From Nereocystis luetkeana (taxonomy: Eukaryota > Sar > Phaeophyceae > Laminariales > Laminariaceae): a stretch of DNA of 64,000 bases. The stretch is from assembly GCA_031213475.1 (NCBI GenBank), contig JARUPZ010000012.1, positions 10,312,727-10,376,726 on the forward strand, read 5' to 3'. A program made the translations under genes and the position numbers. Below, in pieces: positions 41,401 to 52,380 of the stretch; position 1 is the stretch's first letter; each line of letters begins with the position of its first letter. Below the pieces are notes generated by a model. The model had not been told where the DNA came from and ran no database searches. It saw nothing but the letters and a program-made list of their open reading frames with translations.

Positions 41401-41429
41401 TCTCTCTTGCGCTGACTCTCCGTGATTTT

Positions 41430-42155
41430 CATTTCATTTTTTCTCTTCCTCTTCCTTTTCTGATTGATAAGCCGTACTCAAGGAGCCGTGTGGCGTGGTT
41501 GGAAGACGAACCTGCTCTGCTCGGCTCGTATTGTCTGACGCCAAGGGGCTGGGCATAGTTGACGAACGCAGGGCGGAGACGGCAGTCTGGGTAGCAAGGT
41601 ACCAGGCGGATTAGCAGGGAGAACCTGGCTATACTACTCGTACCACAAGCTGCTGCCGCCACCTAGAAGGTGCTTTGGGCTTTGGTCTGCCTGTTATTTC
41701 CCCTTTGTTATTTTTCCTTGTTACTTTCTCCTTGGTTCTTTGTCTTACTCTGTTCACAAGCAGTGGTGTCTTTTGTTATTTCTTCTTTTTTCCAGCTCGT
41801 TCTTTTTCAAGTGTAGGCCACCTCGCCTGCGGGGGGGGGGGCACGACAGATTGTTTCTCTTAGATTTTGCTTTCATTTTTCTTCTTTTTCTTTTTCGACT
41901 TGTCTACCTTGTTTTGTTTTCTCTTTGATTGTTTCTTTTCGTTTCACTATTTCATAGATTGCGTATGTCGTGCCTGTCGTATCTAGTATGATGACATGGC
42001 TTTGCATTGCCCACTGCAGTTCACACTGCACACGTGGCAACGTAGTATCTCTGTGGCGTAGCTTTGTGACCACAGAACTTGTATCTCTTCTAGGATGGAA
42101 GAATCGGCACGGACACTGGTTGTGCTGGATGTCGACGGGTAGAAAGAACGGTTTA
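41430..42155 (+). mobile_element. LINE III 3' part, plus-strand copy
   Basis: Same order as 40086-40620 but complete to the terminus: GGATGTCGACGGGTAGAAAG and GTTTAATGTGAAGAACACAC. Confidence 0.82.
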
Positions 42156-42346
42156 ATGTGAAGAACACACACACACACACACACACACATTGCCCACTGC
42201 AGCGCACACTGCACACGTGGCAACGTAGTATCTCTGTGGCGTAGCTTTGTGACCACAGAACTTGTATCTCTTCTAGGATCGGAGAATCGGCACGGACACT
42301 GGTTGTGCTGGATGTCGACGGGTAGAAAGAACGGTTTAATGTGAAG

Positions 42347-42414
<68 letters not shown>

Positions 42415-42560
42415 GCAACGTAGTATCTCTGTGGCGTAGCTTTGTGAGCACAGAACTTTTATCTCTCCTAGGATTGGAGAATCGGCACGGACACTGGTTG
42501 TGCTGGATGTCGACGGGTAGAAAGAACGGTTTAATGTGAAGAACACACACACACACCGAT
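42156..42560 (+). repeat. Tandem LINE III 3' termini separated by (AC)n
   Basis: Two further copies of the terminal 120-170 bp (CGTAGTATCTCTGTGGCG to GTGAAGAAC), each following an (AC)n tract: about 10 units after 42160, about 31 units at 42350-42411, and a short one at 42541-42556. Confidence 0.9.
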
Positions 42561-42767
42561 AGCAGAGTAGACAATACCGGTCCATAGACTCAATCAAGTG
42601 TACACACGAGCTCTCGTCCAGCAACCTACACACCTCATTACTATTGGTACTATACGACAAGGGCGAGCACGTACACCCCAGACTTGCCATCATGCTATGG
42701 TTGTACTGCTTTAGTCTGCCATACCACTCGGTATCATTAATTAACCTGGTGCAGTTGGGCCCATTGC

Positions 42768-43052
42768 GTCCCCGGTGGCTTGGTAGGTGGTCCGCGTGCC
42801 TATCAAGATCAATTTCGTGGTGGGTTCAAGTCTCACCGAGTGCATGCTCGTAGGGGCTTTTTCTAGCATAAAAAAATGATTAGCGGAAAGCTCGCGAGCG
42901 TGAGTTGGCAGTGGGAATGCTGAACACTATGCGCGACAAAAAATAAAGACACGTACCGGGGGGGAAAAGGGTAGATACCTGTGACCACGGCTTGTCCAGA
43001 AGCTCGTTGAGGGTAAAACCTCCTACGAGTACGAGGCTGGAAAGTAAAAATG
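42768..43052 (+). mobile_element. tRNA-derived SINE, family S2, copy 2
   Basis: GTCCCCGGTGGCTTGGTAGG head, GTGGGTTCAAGTCTCACC B box, body as in copy 1 but with a deletion of the CGATGAATATCGACGAG stretch and short duplications (GTGGTGGG, TACGAGTACGAG). Confidence 0.87.
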
Positions 43053-43221
43053 ATGAGTGTCAGGTACGTTGTACCTGGTACCAGACATACGATGTCGACG
43101 GCTGTCGTTGTATTTGTTTCATAACAACGCGCTTCCTCAGAGTTTCTGGTTTCTGGTAGCTGCGAGTCGTGTTCCTCGTTTATCGTGTTCCTCGTTTTTG
43201 TCCTGGTACGTACAAGTAGGA

Positions 43222-43545
43222 GTGTGTGTATGTTCTCCACACTAAACCGTTCTTTCTACCCGTCGACATCCAGCACAACCAGTGTCCGTGCCGATTCTTC
43301 AATCCTAGAAGAGATACAAGTTCTGTGGTCACAAAGCTACGCCACAGAGATACTACGTTGCCACGTACCTGGTATGCAGTAAGCACAGCAGTGGGCAATG
43401 CAATGCCATGTCATCATACTATTAATAGATACGACAGGCACGACATACACATTCTATGAGATAGAGAAACGAAAGGAAACAATCAAAGAGAAAACAAAAA
43501 CAAAGTAGACAAATCGAAAAAGAAAAAGAAAAAAACTAGTGCAAA
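43222..43545 (-). mobile_element. LINE III 3' end, minus-strand copy with both micro-insertions
   Basis: Begins CACACTAAACCGTTCTTTCT. TACCTGGTA lies at about 43364, and TATTAATA at 43420-43427 where other copies read CATACTAGATACGAC. Confidence 0.82.
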
Positions 43546-43881
43546 ACAGATACAAGTAGCATCGTTTCTGAGAAAACGTGGCCGAGAGTTGCAAGAAAAA
43601 AACTAATTCGGAAGCCGTTGTGTTGAAGTTTTTGCAGAAGGCACCCGTTTCCAAATACAAAATCCAGCCCAGACCAGCAGTCCTGTTTCTCACTTGTCGA
43701 GGCTGGGCAAACATACTTACGTGTGTTTCACTCGATCAGATAGGGCCAGTATTCCTCCTTCGTAGTTACTAAAAGCGATGCTGTTCCCTACTTATCGTGG
43801 TAAGGCCAGTATTCTTGTTTCTTTCGTACATCATATACTACTGGTAAGATGTAACATGTGGCGTTCGTTGTACTCGTGCAG
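43546..43881. other. 3' end of intron 1; no other gene
   Basis: Ends in the acceptor GTACTCGTGCAG at 43881. The upstream pyrimidine tract is weak. Confidence 0.5.
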
Positions 43882-44904
43882 CACGTGAATTCCAGGTGGT
43901 TCGGCGACTGGGAGTCGGCCGCGACTTTCCTGAGGGTGGAGAGGGGCTGCGACCTGTGCGGCATCGTCCAAGCATCTATTTCGAACAGGCCATCGGCATC
44001 TTCTCCGAGCCAAACGATTGTTGCGGCGGTGGTGGCAGACAACCCATCGCCCCCCTCCGCGTCACCCTCTACTGAGACTATTGCGAGTACAACACCCTCT
44101 ACTGCGACTACTGCGAGTGCAACACCCTCTACTGCGACTACTGCGAGTACAACACCCTCTACTGCCACTACTGCGAGTGCAACACCTTTCACTGCGACTG
44201 CTGCGAGTGCAACGCCCTCTACTGCGACTACTGCGAGTGCAACATCCTCTGCTGCGACTACTGCGAGTGCAATACCCTCTACTGCGACTGCTGCGAGTGC
44301 AACACCCTCTACTGCGACTACTGCGAGTACAACACCCTCTACTACCACTGCTGCGATTGCAACACCCTCTACTGCGACTGCTGCGAGTATAACACCTTCT
44401 ACTGCCACTACTGCGAGTGCAACACCTTTCACTGCGACTGTTGCAAGTGCAACGCCCTCTACTGCGACTACTGCGAGTTCAACATCCTCTGCTGCGACTA
44501 CTGCGAGTACAATACCCTCTACTGCGACTACTGCGGGTGCAACACCCTCTACTGCGACTGCTGCGAGTTCAGCGGTACGTGCTCCGCCCGCTACTGGTGA
44601 TGGGAGCGTCGGTTTCAACCTACAATCACAAGATGAAGAAGTAGGCATGGGAATCGGGCACGTTTTAGACAACAGGGAAAATGAAGAACGACCCGAGGAA
44701 CGGTTTGGGGGTGCGCCGAAGACACGGAGAGGCGGCGTTGGCACTGGTGGCATATCAGTAGTAAGAGGGTGCGAGTATTCGTACGATTCTTCAGCAGTCC
44801 GTCACCGTCCGTTTCGGAGAAACACCGCCTTCCTGGTGGGGCATTCGAACCGTTTGGAGGCCAAGGCGCTGGATGTTTGCGATTTCCTTGTGCACGTTGA
44901 ACAG
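43882..44904 (+). CDS. SpoU/TrmH-like gene, exon 2, with coding minisatellite
   Basis: 341 codons, phase 0 at both ends. It starts HVNSRWFGDWESAATFL then GCDLCGI (residues about 73-79 of the assembled protein), continuing the SpoU fold from exon 1. An insertion of roughly 250 residues follows: a run of TPSTATTASA-type decapeptides (44071-44575), then an acidic/Gly-rich linker. The fold resumes at HRPFRRNTAFLVG (about residues 359-371) and CDFLVHVEQ. Canonical motif II (GNE.TG or similar) is here GHSNRLEA, so the conserved Asn and Glu are replaced. Donor CAG|GTGCGG at 44904/44905. The frame stays open into a LINE III fragment beyond the donor, which is taken as intron. A 321-codon antisense frame is a repeat-driven shadow. 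The Ser/Thr-rich array may be a disordered linker. Confidence 0.78.
44065..44575 (+). repeat. 30-bp coding minisatellite, about 16 units, with 240-bp higher-order period
   Basis: Units of the type ACTGCGACTACTGCGAGTGC plus AACACCCTCT. The variant pattern at 44161-44280 (AACACCTTTC, then AACGCCCTCT, AACATCCTCT, AATACCCTCT) recurs at 44401-44520, so eight units were duplicated together. All units are 30 bp and keep the exon 2 frame. Confidence 0.95.
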
Positions 44905-45764
44905 GTGCGGACCGAATGCCTACGTATTTCCCGTTTTTTACTATTTTATGTGTACCTGGTATATTGTATATGTGTGTGTGTTCTTCACATTAAACCGTTC
45001 TTTCTACCCGTCGACATCCAGCACAACCAGTGTCCGTGCCGATTCTCCAATCCTAGAAGAGATACAAGTCATGTGGTCACTAAGCTACGCCACAGAGATA
45101 CTACGTTGCCACGTGTGCAGTATGCACTGCAGTGGGCAATGCAAAGCCATGTCAGCATACTAGATACGACAGGCACGACATACACAATCTATGAAATAGT
45201 GAAACGAAAAGAAACAATCAAAGAGAAAACAAAAACAAAGTAGACAAATCGAGAGAGAAAAAGAAAAAAAATGAAAGCAAAATCTAGGAGAAACAATCTG
45301 TCGTGCCCCCCCCCCGCAGGCGAGGTGGCCAACACTTGAAAAAGAACGAGCTGGAAAAAAAAAAAAACATGCTAAAAACACCACTCCTTGTAAACAGAGT
45401 AAGACAAAGAACCAAGGAAAAAAATAACAAAGGAAAAATAACAAAGGGGAAATAACAGGCAGACCAAAGCCCAAAGCACCTTCCAGGTGGCGGCAGCAGT
45501 TTGTGGTACGAGTAGTATAGCCAGGTTCTCCCTGCTAATCCGCCTGGTACCTTGCTACCCAGACTGCCGTCTCCGCCTGGTACCTTGCTACCCAGACTGC
45601 CGTCTCCGCCTGCGTTCGTCAACTATGCCCAGCCCCTTGGCGTCAGACAATACGAAACGAGCAGAGCAGGTTCGTCATCCAACCACGCCACACGGCTCCT
45701 TCAGTACGGCTTATCAATCAGAAAAGGAAGAGAAAAACAATGCACGGAAGCTGAGGAACTGTAC
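44905..45764 (-). mobile_element. LINE III 3' part, minus-strand copy, in intron 2
   Basis: From about 44975: GTGTGTTCTTCACATTAAAC terminus, then GTCACTAAGCTACGCCAC, CATACTAGATACGACAGG (no insertion), a purine-rich trailer, and GGTACCTTGCTACCCAGACT duplicated at about 45546-45605, up to CTTATCAATCAGAAAAGG. Confidence 0.83.
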
Positions 45765-46123
45765 GGTCGCCCCGGTGGTTCAAGTGGTTAACCTCGAATT
45801 CTACTTGTTTGAGTCCTGGGTTCGAGCCCCAGGAGGGTCGGACTTTGACTTTATTTGCAAAAATAAAAAAAGGGATTCAATTGTTGAGAGCGCCTTGCAG
45901 CGTGGGTAGGCACAATTCGATGCGAGTCGACGAGGGAAGAAAAGGCTGAAATCTTCTCGCGATAAAAAATGAAGGCACGTACCGTAGCGGGAAGGGGGGA
46001 GAAGAGCCTGCTATGTGACCCCGGATCTGAGTTACGAGTTGGAAGGAGAGAGAGAAGAAGATGTGCGAAGATAATGAATGGGATAAAAAAAAAAAAACAA
46101 ACAAACAAACAAACAAACAAACA
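45765..46123 (+). mobile_element. tRNA-derived SINE, family S1, copy 2
   Basis: Nearly identical to copy 1 through the body, ending in an A-rich tail followed by (AAAC)n. It faces copy 3 in inverted orientation. Confidence 0.92.
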
Positions 46124-46226
46124 TAGGTATAGGGTTACATATTGTGTTTTGCGTTACCAGGTGTAGGGGTACATATGCCTGATATGAAGTACCTCATAGG
46201 GTTGTCCTTGACTTGATAGACGTACA

Positions 46227-46573
46227 TTTTTATTTTTATTTTCTTCTCATCCCATTCATTATCTTCCCACATCTTCTTCTCTATCTCCTTCCAACTCGTA
46301 ACTCAGATCCGGGGTCGCATAGCAGGCTCTTCTCCCCCCTTCCCGCTACGGTACGTGCCTTCATTTTTATCGCGAGAAGATTTCAGCCTTTTCTTCCCTC
46401 GTCGACTCGCATCGAATTGTGCCTACCCACGCTGCAAGGCGCTCTCAACAATTGAATCCTTTTTTATTTTTATTTTTGCAAATAAAGTCAAAGTCCGACC
46501 CACCTGGGGCTCGAACCCAGGACTCAAACAAGTAGAATTCGAGGTTAACCACTTGAACTACCGGGGCGACCGG
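46227..46573 (-). mobile_element. tRNA-derived SINE, family S1, copy 3
   Basis: Minus-strand copy, head at 46573 (CCGGGGCGACCGG). With copy 2 it makes an inverted repeat with arms of about 345 bp and a spacer of about 100 bp. Confidence 0.92.
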
Positions 46574-46789
46574 ACAAGACTTCGTACTTCGTACCTGGTA
46601 TATTAATAGTATTTACATACTGCGGTATGCATCATATGGCTATCCCTTATTTTACTGTCATGTGTAGCCCTGCAATCCGGCTGATTTGGGATTTGTGTGT
46701 TGTACTTTTCGTATCCAGCACGTTGGCATGGCATCGCGTTTGTCTTACTCGTACGTCCCTTTGGTGCATCGCGATGTACGATGGGTCTA

Positions 46790-46950
46790 TGAGAAGAATA
46801 CACACGGGCCCTGTATGTATGTGCTGGATGTCGATGGATGTCGTCGGGCAGATGAGTACCTGCTGAGTACATACCGTACCTATATCACACCTGGTACGTA
46901 TGTACATACGCATATGTAGACAGGACAGTTTTATGTGAAGAACACGCACT
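46790..46950 (+). mobile_element. Decayed LINE III 3' terminus
   Basis: TGCTGGATGTCGATGGATG and, after an insertion with CACACCTGGTACG, TTTTATGTGAAGAACACGCA. Confidence 0.55.
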
Positions 46951-48199
46951 ATTGTAACTTACTATTCTTAACCAATAACACACGACACATAGCGACACGG
47001 AACACATCACAAACAATATATACCCTCCAGGGGCATTATTATTGATATACCATACTTGTAGAAGAAATAATAATAATTGATATACCGTACCAGGTAGAAT
47101 TTTTCCGGAAGGATGCGCCGTTTGGTACTGCCTGTTGAAAATTATGTAATACTTACAGCGGTAGTATAATATGGACAACAGCAGTGTTGCATCAGACCTG
47201 ATACTGGTATACACTCGTACTCCTGTACCTGGTATATTCGTAAAGAGCAAGCGCAACCCCTTTGCAGTGGGGAACATTTTCCGTGGGCTGTGGTCGTAAG
47301 TGTGATATACCGCTCTGTCCCAAATATTCGGCACGTTCCATCCAAACGTTGCTTACATGATTGGGGCGGCAGTGGTACAACATACCTGGTTTCACACATA
47401 TGTCGAGAAAAATATAGAAGCGGAAGCTGTGAGATCGAAAAATTACTCGAAATTCAAGCTTGGTGTGGTGGGTGATATATACTACTAATACTGCGGTAGT
47501 GATATTTCGATTCGCGCGTACTATTAATACTAGGTTTTCGGAGTTGTCTACAAATTGCGTCAGGTTTGAAAGCAACGGATTCGCTGCCGTAAAGGCTACT
47601 GGTGTAGATACGGTACACTTATATTATGTACAGCATCCAAAGCATTCATTGAGAAGCGCGGTCTCGCGAACTGTGCGTGACGTAATAGAAAGGGCGTGAG
47701 CGGCCTGCAATACATGTATACGATAAATGTATGATGTTTCAAGCTTTTTCCAGAATTTTTTGCAGTGCAATCAATGACGGTCATGAATGTAAACGGGCCA
47801 TTCCCTACTCCAGCACAACCGGGTTGTATGTACCTACTGTGTAAGTAGGACATGTGTGTTACCGATGTTGTTTAGTCGGCATGATCTAGGACATGTTTCC
47901 TGGGTTGGACCTGGTACTAAACAGATCTTGTGGTACAGCACCTCATGATGGCAGGTTGACATCCAGATGATCTGCTGTAGGCGGTCTGCCTCAGCTGTGA
48001 AATATTGACGAGGTAATGATTTAAGTGTCGACAAAACCCTCGGCCTTACAGCTGTGTTGTCATTCTTACGTTACAAACAAACGCGTGCACTCCTGTATAC
48101 TGCTTTCTTCATGGCACGGAGTACTCATGGTCAAAAATCGGGGAAAAGGGGCATTAAGTCTATATCTCTGTACACGTATTCATGTATTCATGTCTGCTA
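46951..48199. other. Intron 2 interior; no other gene seen
   Basis: Several TACCWGGTA sites (about 47084, 47225). Short frames only. Confidence 0.45.
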
Positions 48200-48303
48200 T
48201 TACGGGGGTCCATAGTAAATAGGACCAAATATTGTTGGTAAAAATAGCGAAATATATAGGTTTTGGTGCTCACTGTGGGTCCTATTTCCTATGGTCCTCC
48301 GTA
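48200..48303. mobile_element. MITE family A, copy 11
   Basis: TTACGGGGGTCCATAG left, CTATGGTCCTCCGTAG right, followed at once by TACCAGGTA. Confidence 0.88.
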
Positions 48304-48363
48304 GTACCAGGTATTGTTCACATGCAATCTCAGCTGACGCCTGAGCATTAACTTTAAAACCGC

Positions 48364-48645
48364 ACGCTCCGGTGGGCTAGTGGTACCCGCAAATGCTGCT
48401 GAGCGTTGGTGCTGGGGTTCGAACCCCACGTGGGTCGAGCTTTTGAGTTCATCTGCATAGAAGAATAAAAAACGGAACCAACTGCTCAGAGCGCCTAGCA
48501 GCGTATTTAGATGCAATCCGATGCGAGTCGACGAGGGAAGGGAGGGCCGAAGTCTTCTCGCGATAAAATAACCCTTCCAAGGCAAGGACCGTAGTGGGGA
48601 GGAGGAAGAAGAACCTGCTGTTTCGAGGGTGTGTCTTGACTTTAT
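48364..48645 (+). mobile_element. tRNA-derived SINE, family S4, copy 2 (uninterrupted)
   Basis: CTCCGGTGGGCTAGTGGTAC and GGGGTTCGAACCCCACGTGG, then GCGAGTCGACGAGGGAAGG, TTCTCGCGATAAAATAACCC and GGACCGTAGTGGGGAGG. Shows the uninterrupted sequence where S4 copy 1 carries MITE C. Confidence 0.87.
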
Positions 48646-49470
48646 TCAACCGGTTTGCCTGTTCGGAATGGAACGAGATTTTTCGTCTTCGTTTGGAGTC
48701 GTTCATTCCATTCCAAGCTGTTTTGTCGGGTTTGTGTCCGATTGGAATTTTAATCAACCCACCCTGGACAGGCTAAACATAAAGCACCCCCAAGTGATTT
48801 TCGCGGCTGGATTGTTCCGGTTGGCCTGAGGATAGGGGCCCCGTCATGAGGGAAGCGAGTGTTCTTGACACAGAGGCTAGCTTCACACGCAAATTACAGC
48901 GCCAGGCATGCTTCAGAGAAGGCAACGCTAGCCGTCCAAGCGGTACCCTCGGGACTGACCTAGAAGTTATGATGTCGCCGTCGCAACTCGACGAGGACTC
49001 TCAGAGTTTGCACCAACATCATTTTGGCACTTCTGCTCCTACCGTAGACATCTATCGCCAGAGTCTCGTCCGTCACCCTGTTGTTTTCTATGGCGAGCCT
49101 CATACTCAGGCCATGGCCATAGAGCGTGGCCGCTGCCGCAGGCGAGTCCTGTGGCGTCTACACGTGCTCCATGGCGTGCTCCCTTGTCATCTCGTGTGGC
49201 CCCATACCCTAAGCCCGTGGGCCTCCCGGCAAGTAGCACAACACTCCCGGCATCAATCATCCAAGTTCATCTGGTTCTTTGTGCCCGTTCGGTCGGGCCG
49301 TTCGGTCCTCCTGGACAAGGATTACTGTTTTGAGGCATGCGCCTCTTCCCTGCCATGAACACGGACAGAGGGTGCGAACGCTTGGAATCTATTCAGTTTG
49401 AAAACAATTCGTAACCCGATCAGCGACAATTATCGGCGACCATCACGCTCCATTCCAACCATTCCAATGC
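48646..49470. other. GC-richer stretch with a 170-codon frame; not called a gene
   Basis: The plus-strand frame 48846-49358 starts with ATG but shows no domain and varied composition. It lies inside intron 2. It could be an old element or an unrelated nested gene. Confidence 0.35.
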
Positions 49471-49579
49471 TCTTTGAAGGGAGTTAAGACACATCCTGAC
49501 CGCGGGTCTGAGTTACCGCTAGGAAAGAAAGAGGGAAGACGGGAGAAGGTGATGCATGGGATGGAAAAAAAAGAAAAAA
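49471..49579 (+). mobile_element. SINE tail fragment
   Basis: GGGTCTGAGTTACCGCTAGG, GAGAAGGTGATGCATGGGAT and an A-rich end match the S1 tail. Head and body missing. Confidence 0.65.
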
Positions 49580-49770
49580 AAGTGGTCTCTTGATAGTGCC
49601 GGTATGATATGCGCCAGCCAACAATACCGGCAGTATACCGGCAACCGGCACTAACTACTTCGCACATTGCCACACTGTTTAACCGTTAATCCCACCTGTA
49701 CCTAGCGATTTCACAGGCACTATAGCGGGCAGCCGGCGCTACCCAACCGGCACTATAGAGGGGTCACTAC
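49580..49770. mobile_element. MITE family D, copy 3
   Basis: GTCTCTTGATAGTGCCGG at the left, CCGGCACTATAGAGGGGTCA at the right, internal CAACAATACCGGCAG as in copy 1. Confidence 0.75.
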
Positions 49771-49831
49771 TGCTGTACTACGAGGTAGTACTTCAACACA
49801 TGAACTATTTCGGGGTCATTTTTTTTTTTGA

Positions 49832-50152
49832 ACGTCACTTTTACTTCCCAACCTAGCTCGTATATAGGAGGTTTTACCCTCGGCGATCTTCTGGGCAAAC
49901 CGTGGTCACAGGTGTCGTCCCTTCTCCCCCCCCGGTACGTGCCTTTATTTCTTGTCGCGCATAGGGTTCAGCTTTCCCACTGCTCGTCGATTTTCATCGA
50001 ATGTAGCTAGCTCACGCTCTCGCGCTTTCCGCTAATCAAATTCTTCACGCAAGAAAAAGTCCCTACGAGCATGCACTCGGTGAGACTTGAACCCACGAAA
50101 TTGATCTTGATAGGCACGCGGACCACCTACCAAGTCACCGGGGACGCCGGCG
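49832..50152 (-). mobile_element. tRNA-derived SINE, family S2, copy 3
   Basis: Minus-strand full-length copy. Head at 50152 (CCGGGGACGCC), B box GAGACTTGAACCCACG, body as copy 1, tail near 49840. Confidence 0.9.
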
Positions 50153-50327
50153 ATATTCACATATACCAGCATTATACAATAACTTAATGTGCGCTATTAC
50201 CTTATTTAGTAGTACCAGGTATGAGCGTGCAACATGCAGCATATTATAGCGCAATGATATGCCACAAACGTCCGCTAGATACTTGCATTAAAGTATCATG
50301 TGTATTGTATAGGCACTAATTAATAGA

Positions 50328-50490
50328 CGCGAGTCGACGAGGAAAGAGAAACCGCTGAACTTTTTTCGCGACAAAAGTGCAAGGTAGTGGGGAGGAAAGA
50401 AGAGCCTGCTTTGTGACTGGCCCCCGGATCTGAGTTATGACTATTTGGGAGCGAGCTGAAGTAGAATGACGAAAAAACGAAAGGGGGTAG
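50328..50490 (+). mobile_element. SINE body fragment (S1/S4 type)
   Basis: GCGAGTCGACGAGGAAAGAG, TTCGCGACAAAAGTG, GTAGTGGGGAGGAAAGAAGA and CCCGGATCTGAGTTATGA in order. No head. Confidence 0.75.
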
Positions 50491-50599
50491 ACTGAAAACA
50501 TGTAAACAGCGACAACAACAGCAGCTGTTAATACGTGGCATGGCATTGCCTTGTCTACTCTCCATACTGCATTCCAAAGTACTGTACCTCGTACCTGGT

Positions 50600-50725
50600 A
50601 GTGTTCATCTTGTCGTGGTTTTTATGACCACGGAGCTTGTATCTTTTTATCTCTTTACGATTGAAAAATCGGTACGGACACTGGGTGTCCTGGACATCGA
50701 CGGGTAGAAATGACTTTTGTTGAAC
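50600..50725 (+). mobile_element. LINE III 3' end fragment
   Basis: TTTATGACCACGGAGCTTGT, AAAAATCGGTACGGACACTG, GACATCGACGGGTAGAAA, diverged, ending near 50720. Confidence 0.7.
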
Positions 50726-50853
50726 CCTCTCTATTAATAGGACCCCTGGATAGCTTCAATATACGTACAAGCGGCGCGAGCGCCCGGCAGTAAGGGGAGG
50801 ATGACGCCTGTGCCGTGTGAACCCCTTGGATTGTGACTTAGGACACCAAACTA

Positions 50854-50964
50854 TTACGGGAGACCTGAGTAATTAGGACCCATCACGTGAACAAAAACCT
50901 GGTATATACCACAGTATTCCTACTTTTGATGAGCATATTTGGTCCTGGTCACTATGTTCGGTAA
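50854..50964. mobile_element. MITE family A, copy 12 (diverged)
   Basis: TTACGGGAGACCTGAG left, CACTATGTTCGGTAA right, with AAAACCTGGTATATACC in the core where other copies read AAAACCTATATATTTC. Confidence 0.78.
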
Positions 50965-51271
50965 TAGAACCGCCCCTCTAATTACGCAGTGGCCGATGCT
51001 GTAATCGCTTTCACTTTTTATGGTCAATTCTTCCTCCTCAACTCCCAAGCGGGGCTGACGTGAAGAACTCGCGCACAAACACATCGGAGACCGAGACTGA
51101 AAGCATCACCCCCTAAAGCTAACCTACCAGGTATACGAATATAACCTAACTAGCGGGCCGCGTTGCGTGGTTTGGCTGATGATGAAATCGTCATGGATCA
51201 TATCGTATCGCACGTATTATATACCAGGTACCTGGTAATATTTTCCCTGTGAAGCCCCCGAAGGGCAAATA
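50965..51271. other. No gene seen
   Basis: A doubled TACCAGGTACCTGGTA lies at about 51224-51239. Otherwise nothing recognised. Confidence 0.4.
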
Positions 51272-51377
51272 TTCCGGGGGGGGCATGCTAAATAGGACCA
51301 AAGATCGTTAGTAAAAAAAGGGAAATATGCAGGTTGTTGTCTCTGCCGCAGGTCCTATTTACTATGGTCCCCCGTAA
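51272..51377. mobile_element. MITE family A, copy 13
   Basis: TTCCGGGGGGGGCATGC left (diverged), CTATGGTCCCCCGTAA right. Confidence 0.83.
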
Positions 51378-52274
51378 TAGTACATCCCCATTATGATGTA
51401 CGTGGGCTATGATGTATGATACGATACAGCCGTTCATGGTATGCGGTAATACTACAGCCCGCAATCTCGGAGAGAATCAATCAAACACCCGTGCTCCACT
51501 CCGCGGCAGCGACTTGACGTGAACATGTATACGGAGTACACATGAGCAGACTTTATGTACAATACGAGTTGTCGCTGTTGCTGTTATCGCGGTTATGATA
51601 GCTTCTACTGCTGTATATACCTGGCACGTATTCGCCCGTTGCGAGAATCTACGCACGGAATCCGTCGTCTTCAAAAGGCAGGAGGTACAACGAGTCTACA
51701 GCTAGCTACGATATGATATCGTGCCTACACCCAGAGGGTGCCAGGTAATTGTGCGTACAGCTCGGTGCTACTGCTGTACTGCTGTTGTTGTACTGCAGGA
51801 GAAACATCCCTGAGGCAACGCAGCAATAACTATCAATAGCATGTACCAAGATCTATTCCATGTACGGGTATGTTGCGTGCAACAGGTACAGGGATGGATG
51901 CACAGAACCGTTTTTCATCAACCTCTAACTGTTGTTGTCAGCATTTGCAGCATAAGCAGTAAGGTATTGTGTGTCCTCCGAACGCCACAACAAATATTCC
52001 GAAAAAAAGCCGCGACATCGTGCCGGCTCAGGTCGGAACGGTAGTACGTACCCACTGAAGATTTACGGCGTGAAATATTGTCTTACACAGCGAGTGCGTA
52101 GTCACGAAAAAAAAAGAAGAGACACGACGGACCGATGCGTTATCCCTGATCGCGGTCTGACGAGTACCGTAAAAAGTCGTAAAAAAGCGTTGAGTTCGCG
52201 GAACAGGCGTGGGTGCCATCGTTTCTTAGCGCTCGTTTTTGTCCTCGGCAATGGTAACGGTGCTTTCACACGCT
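51378..52274. other. Intron 2 interior; no other gene seen
   Basis: Only short frames without features. Confidence 0.4.
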
Positions 52275-52380
52275 ATTACGGGGGGCCATAGTAAATAAGA
52301 CCAAATATTGTCAGTAAAAATAAGTAAATATATAGGTTTTTGCGTGCACCGTAGGTCCTATTTATTATGGCCCCCCGTAA
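52275..52380. mobile_element. MITE family A, copy 14
   Basis: TTACGGGGGGCCATAG left, TTATGGCCCCCCGTAA right, TA flanks. Confidence 0.9.

Noticed and set aside
44065..44575. CRISPR-like array
   Set aside because: Units are contiguous with no unique spacers, coding, and in a eukaryotic exon.
43788..44753. 321-codon minus-strand frame with Val/Ala-rich repeats
   Set aside because: It arises from the 30-bp minisatellite, whose unit is open in several frames. The plus frame continues into conserved SpoU sequence on both sides.
48846..49358. 170-codon ATG-initiated frame as a gene
   Set aside because: No recognisable domain, competing frames of similar quality, located inside a predicted intron. 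Kept as an open question.
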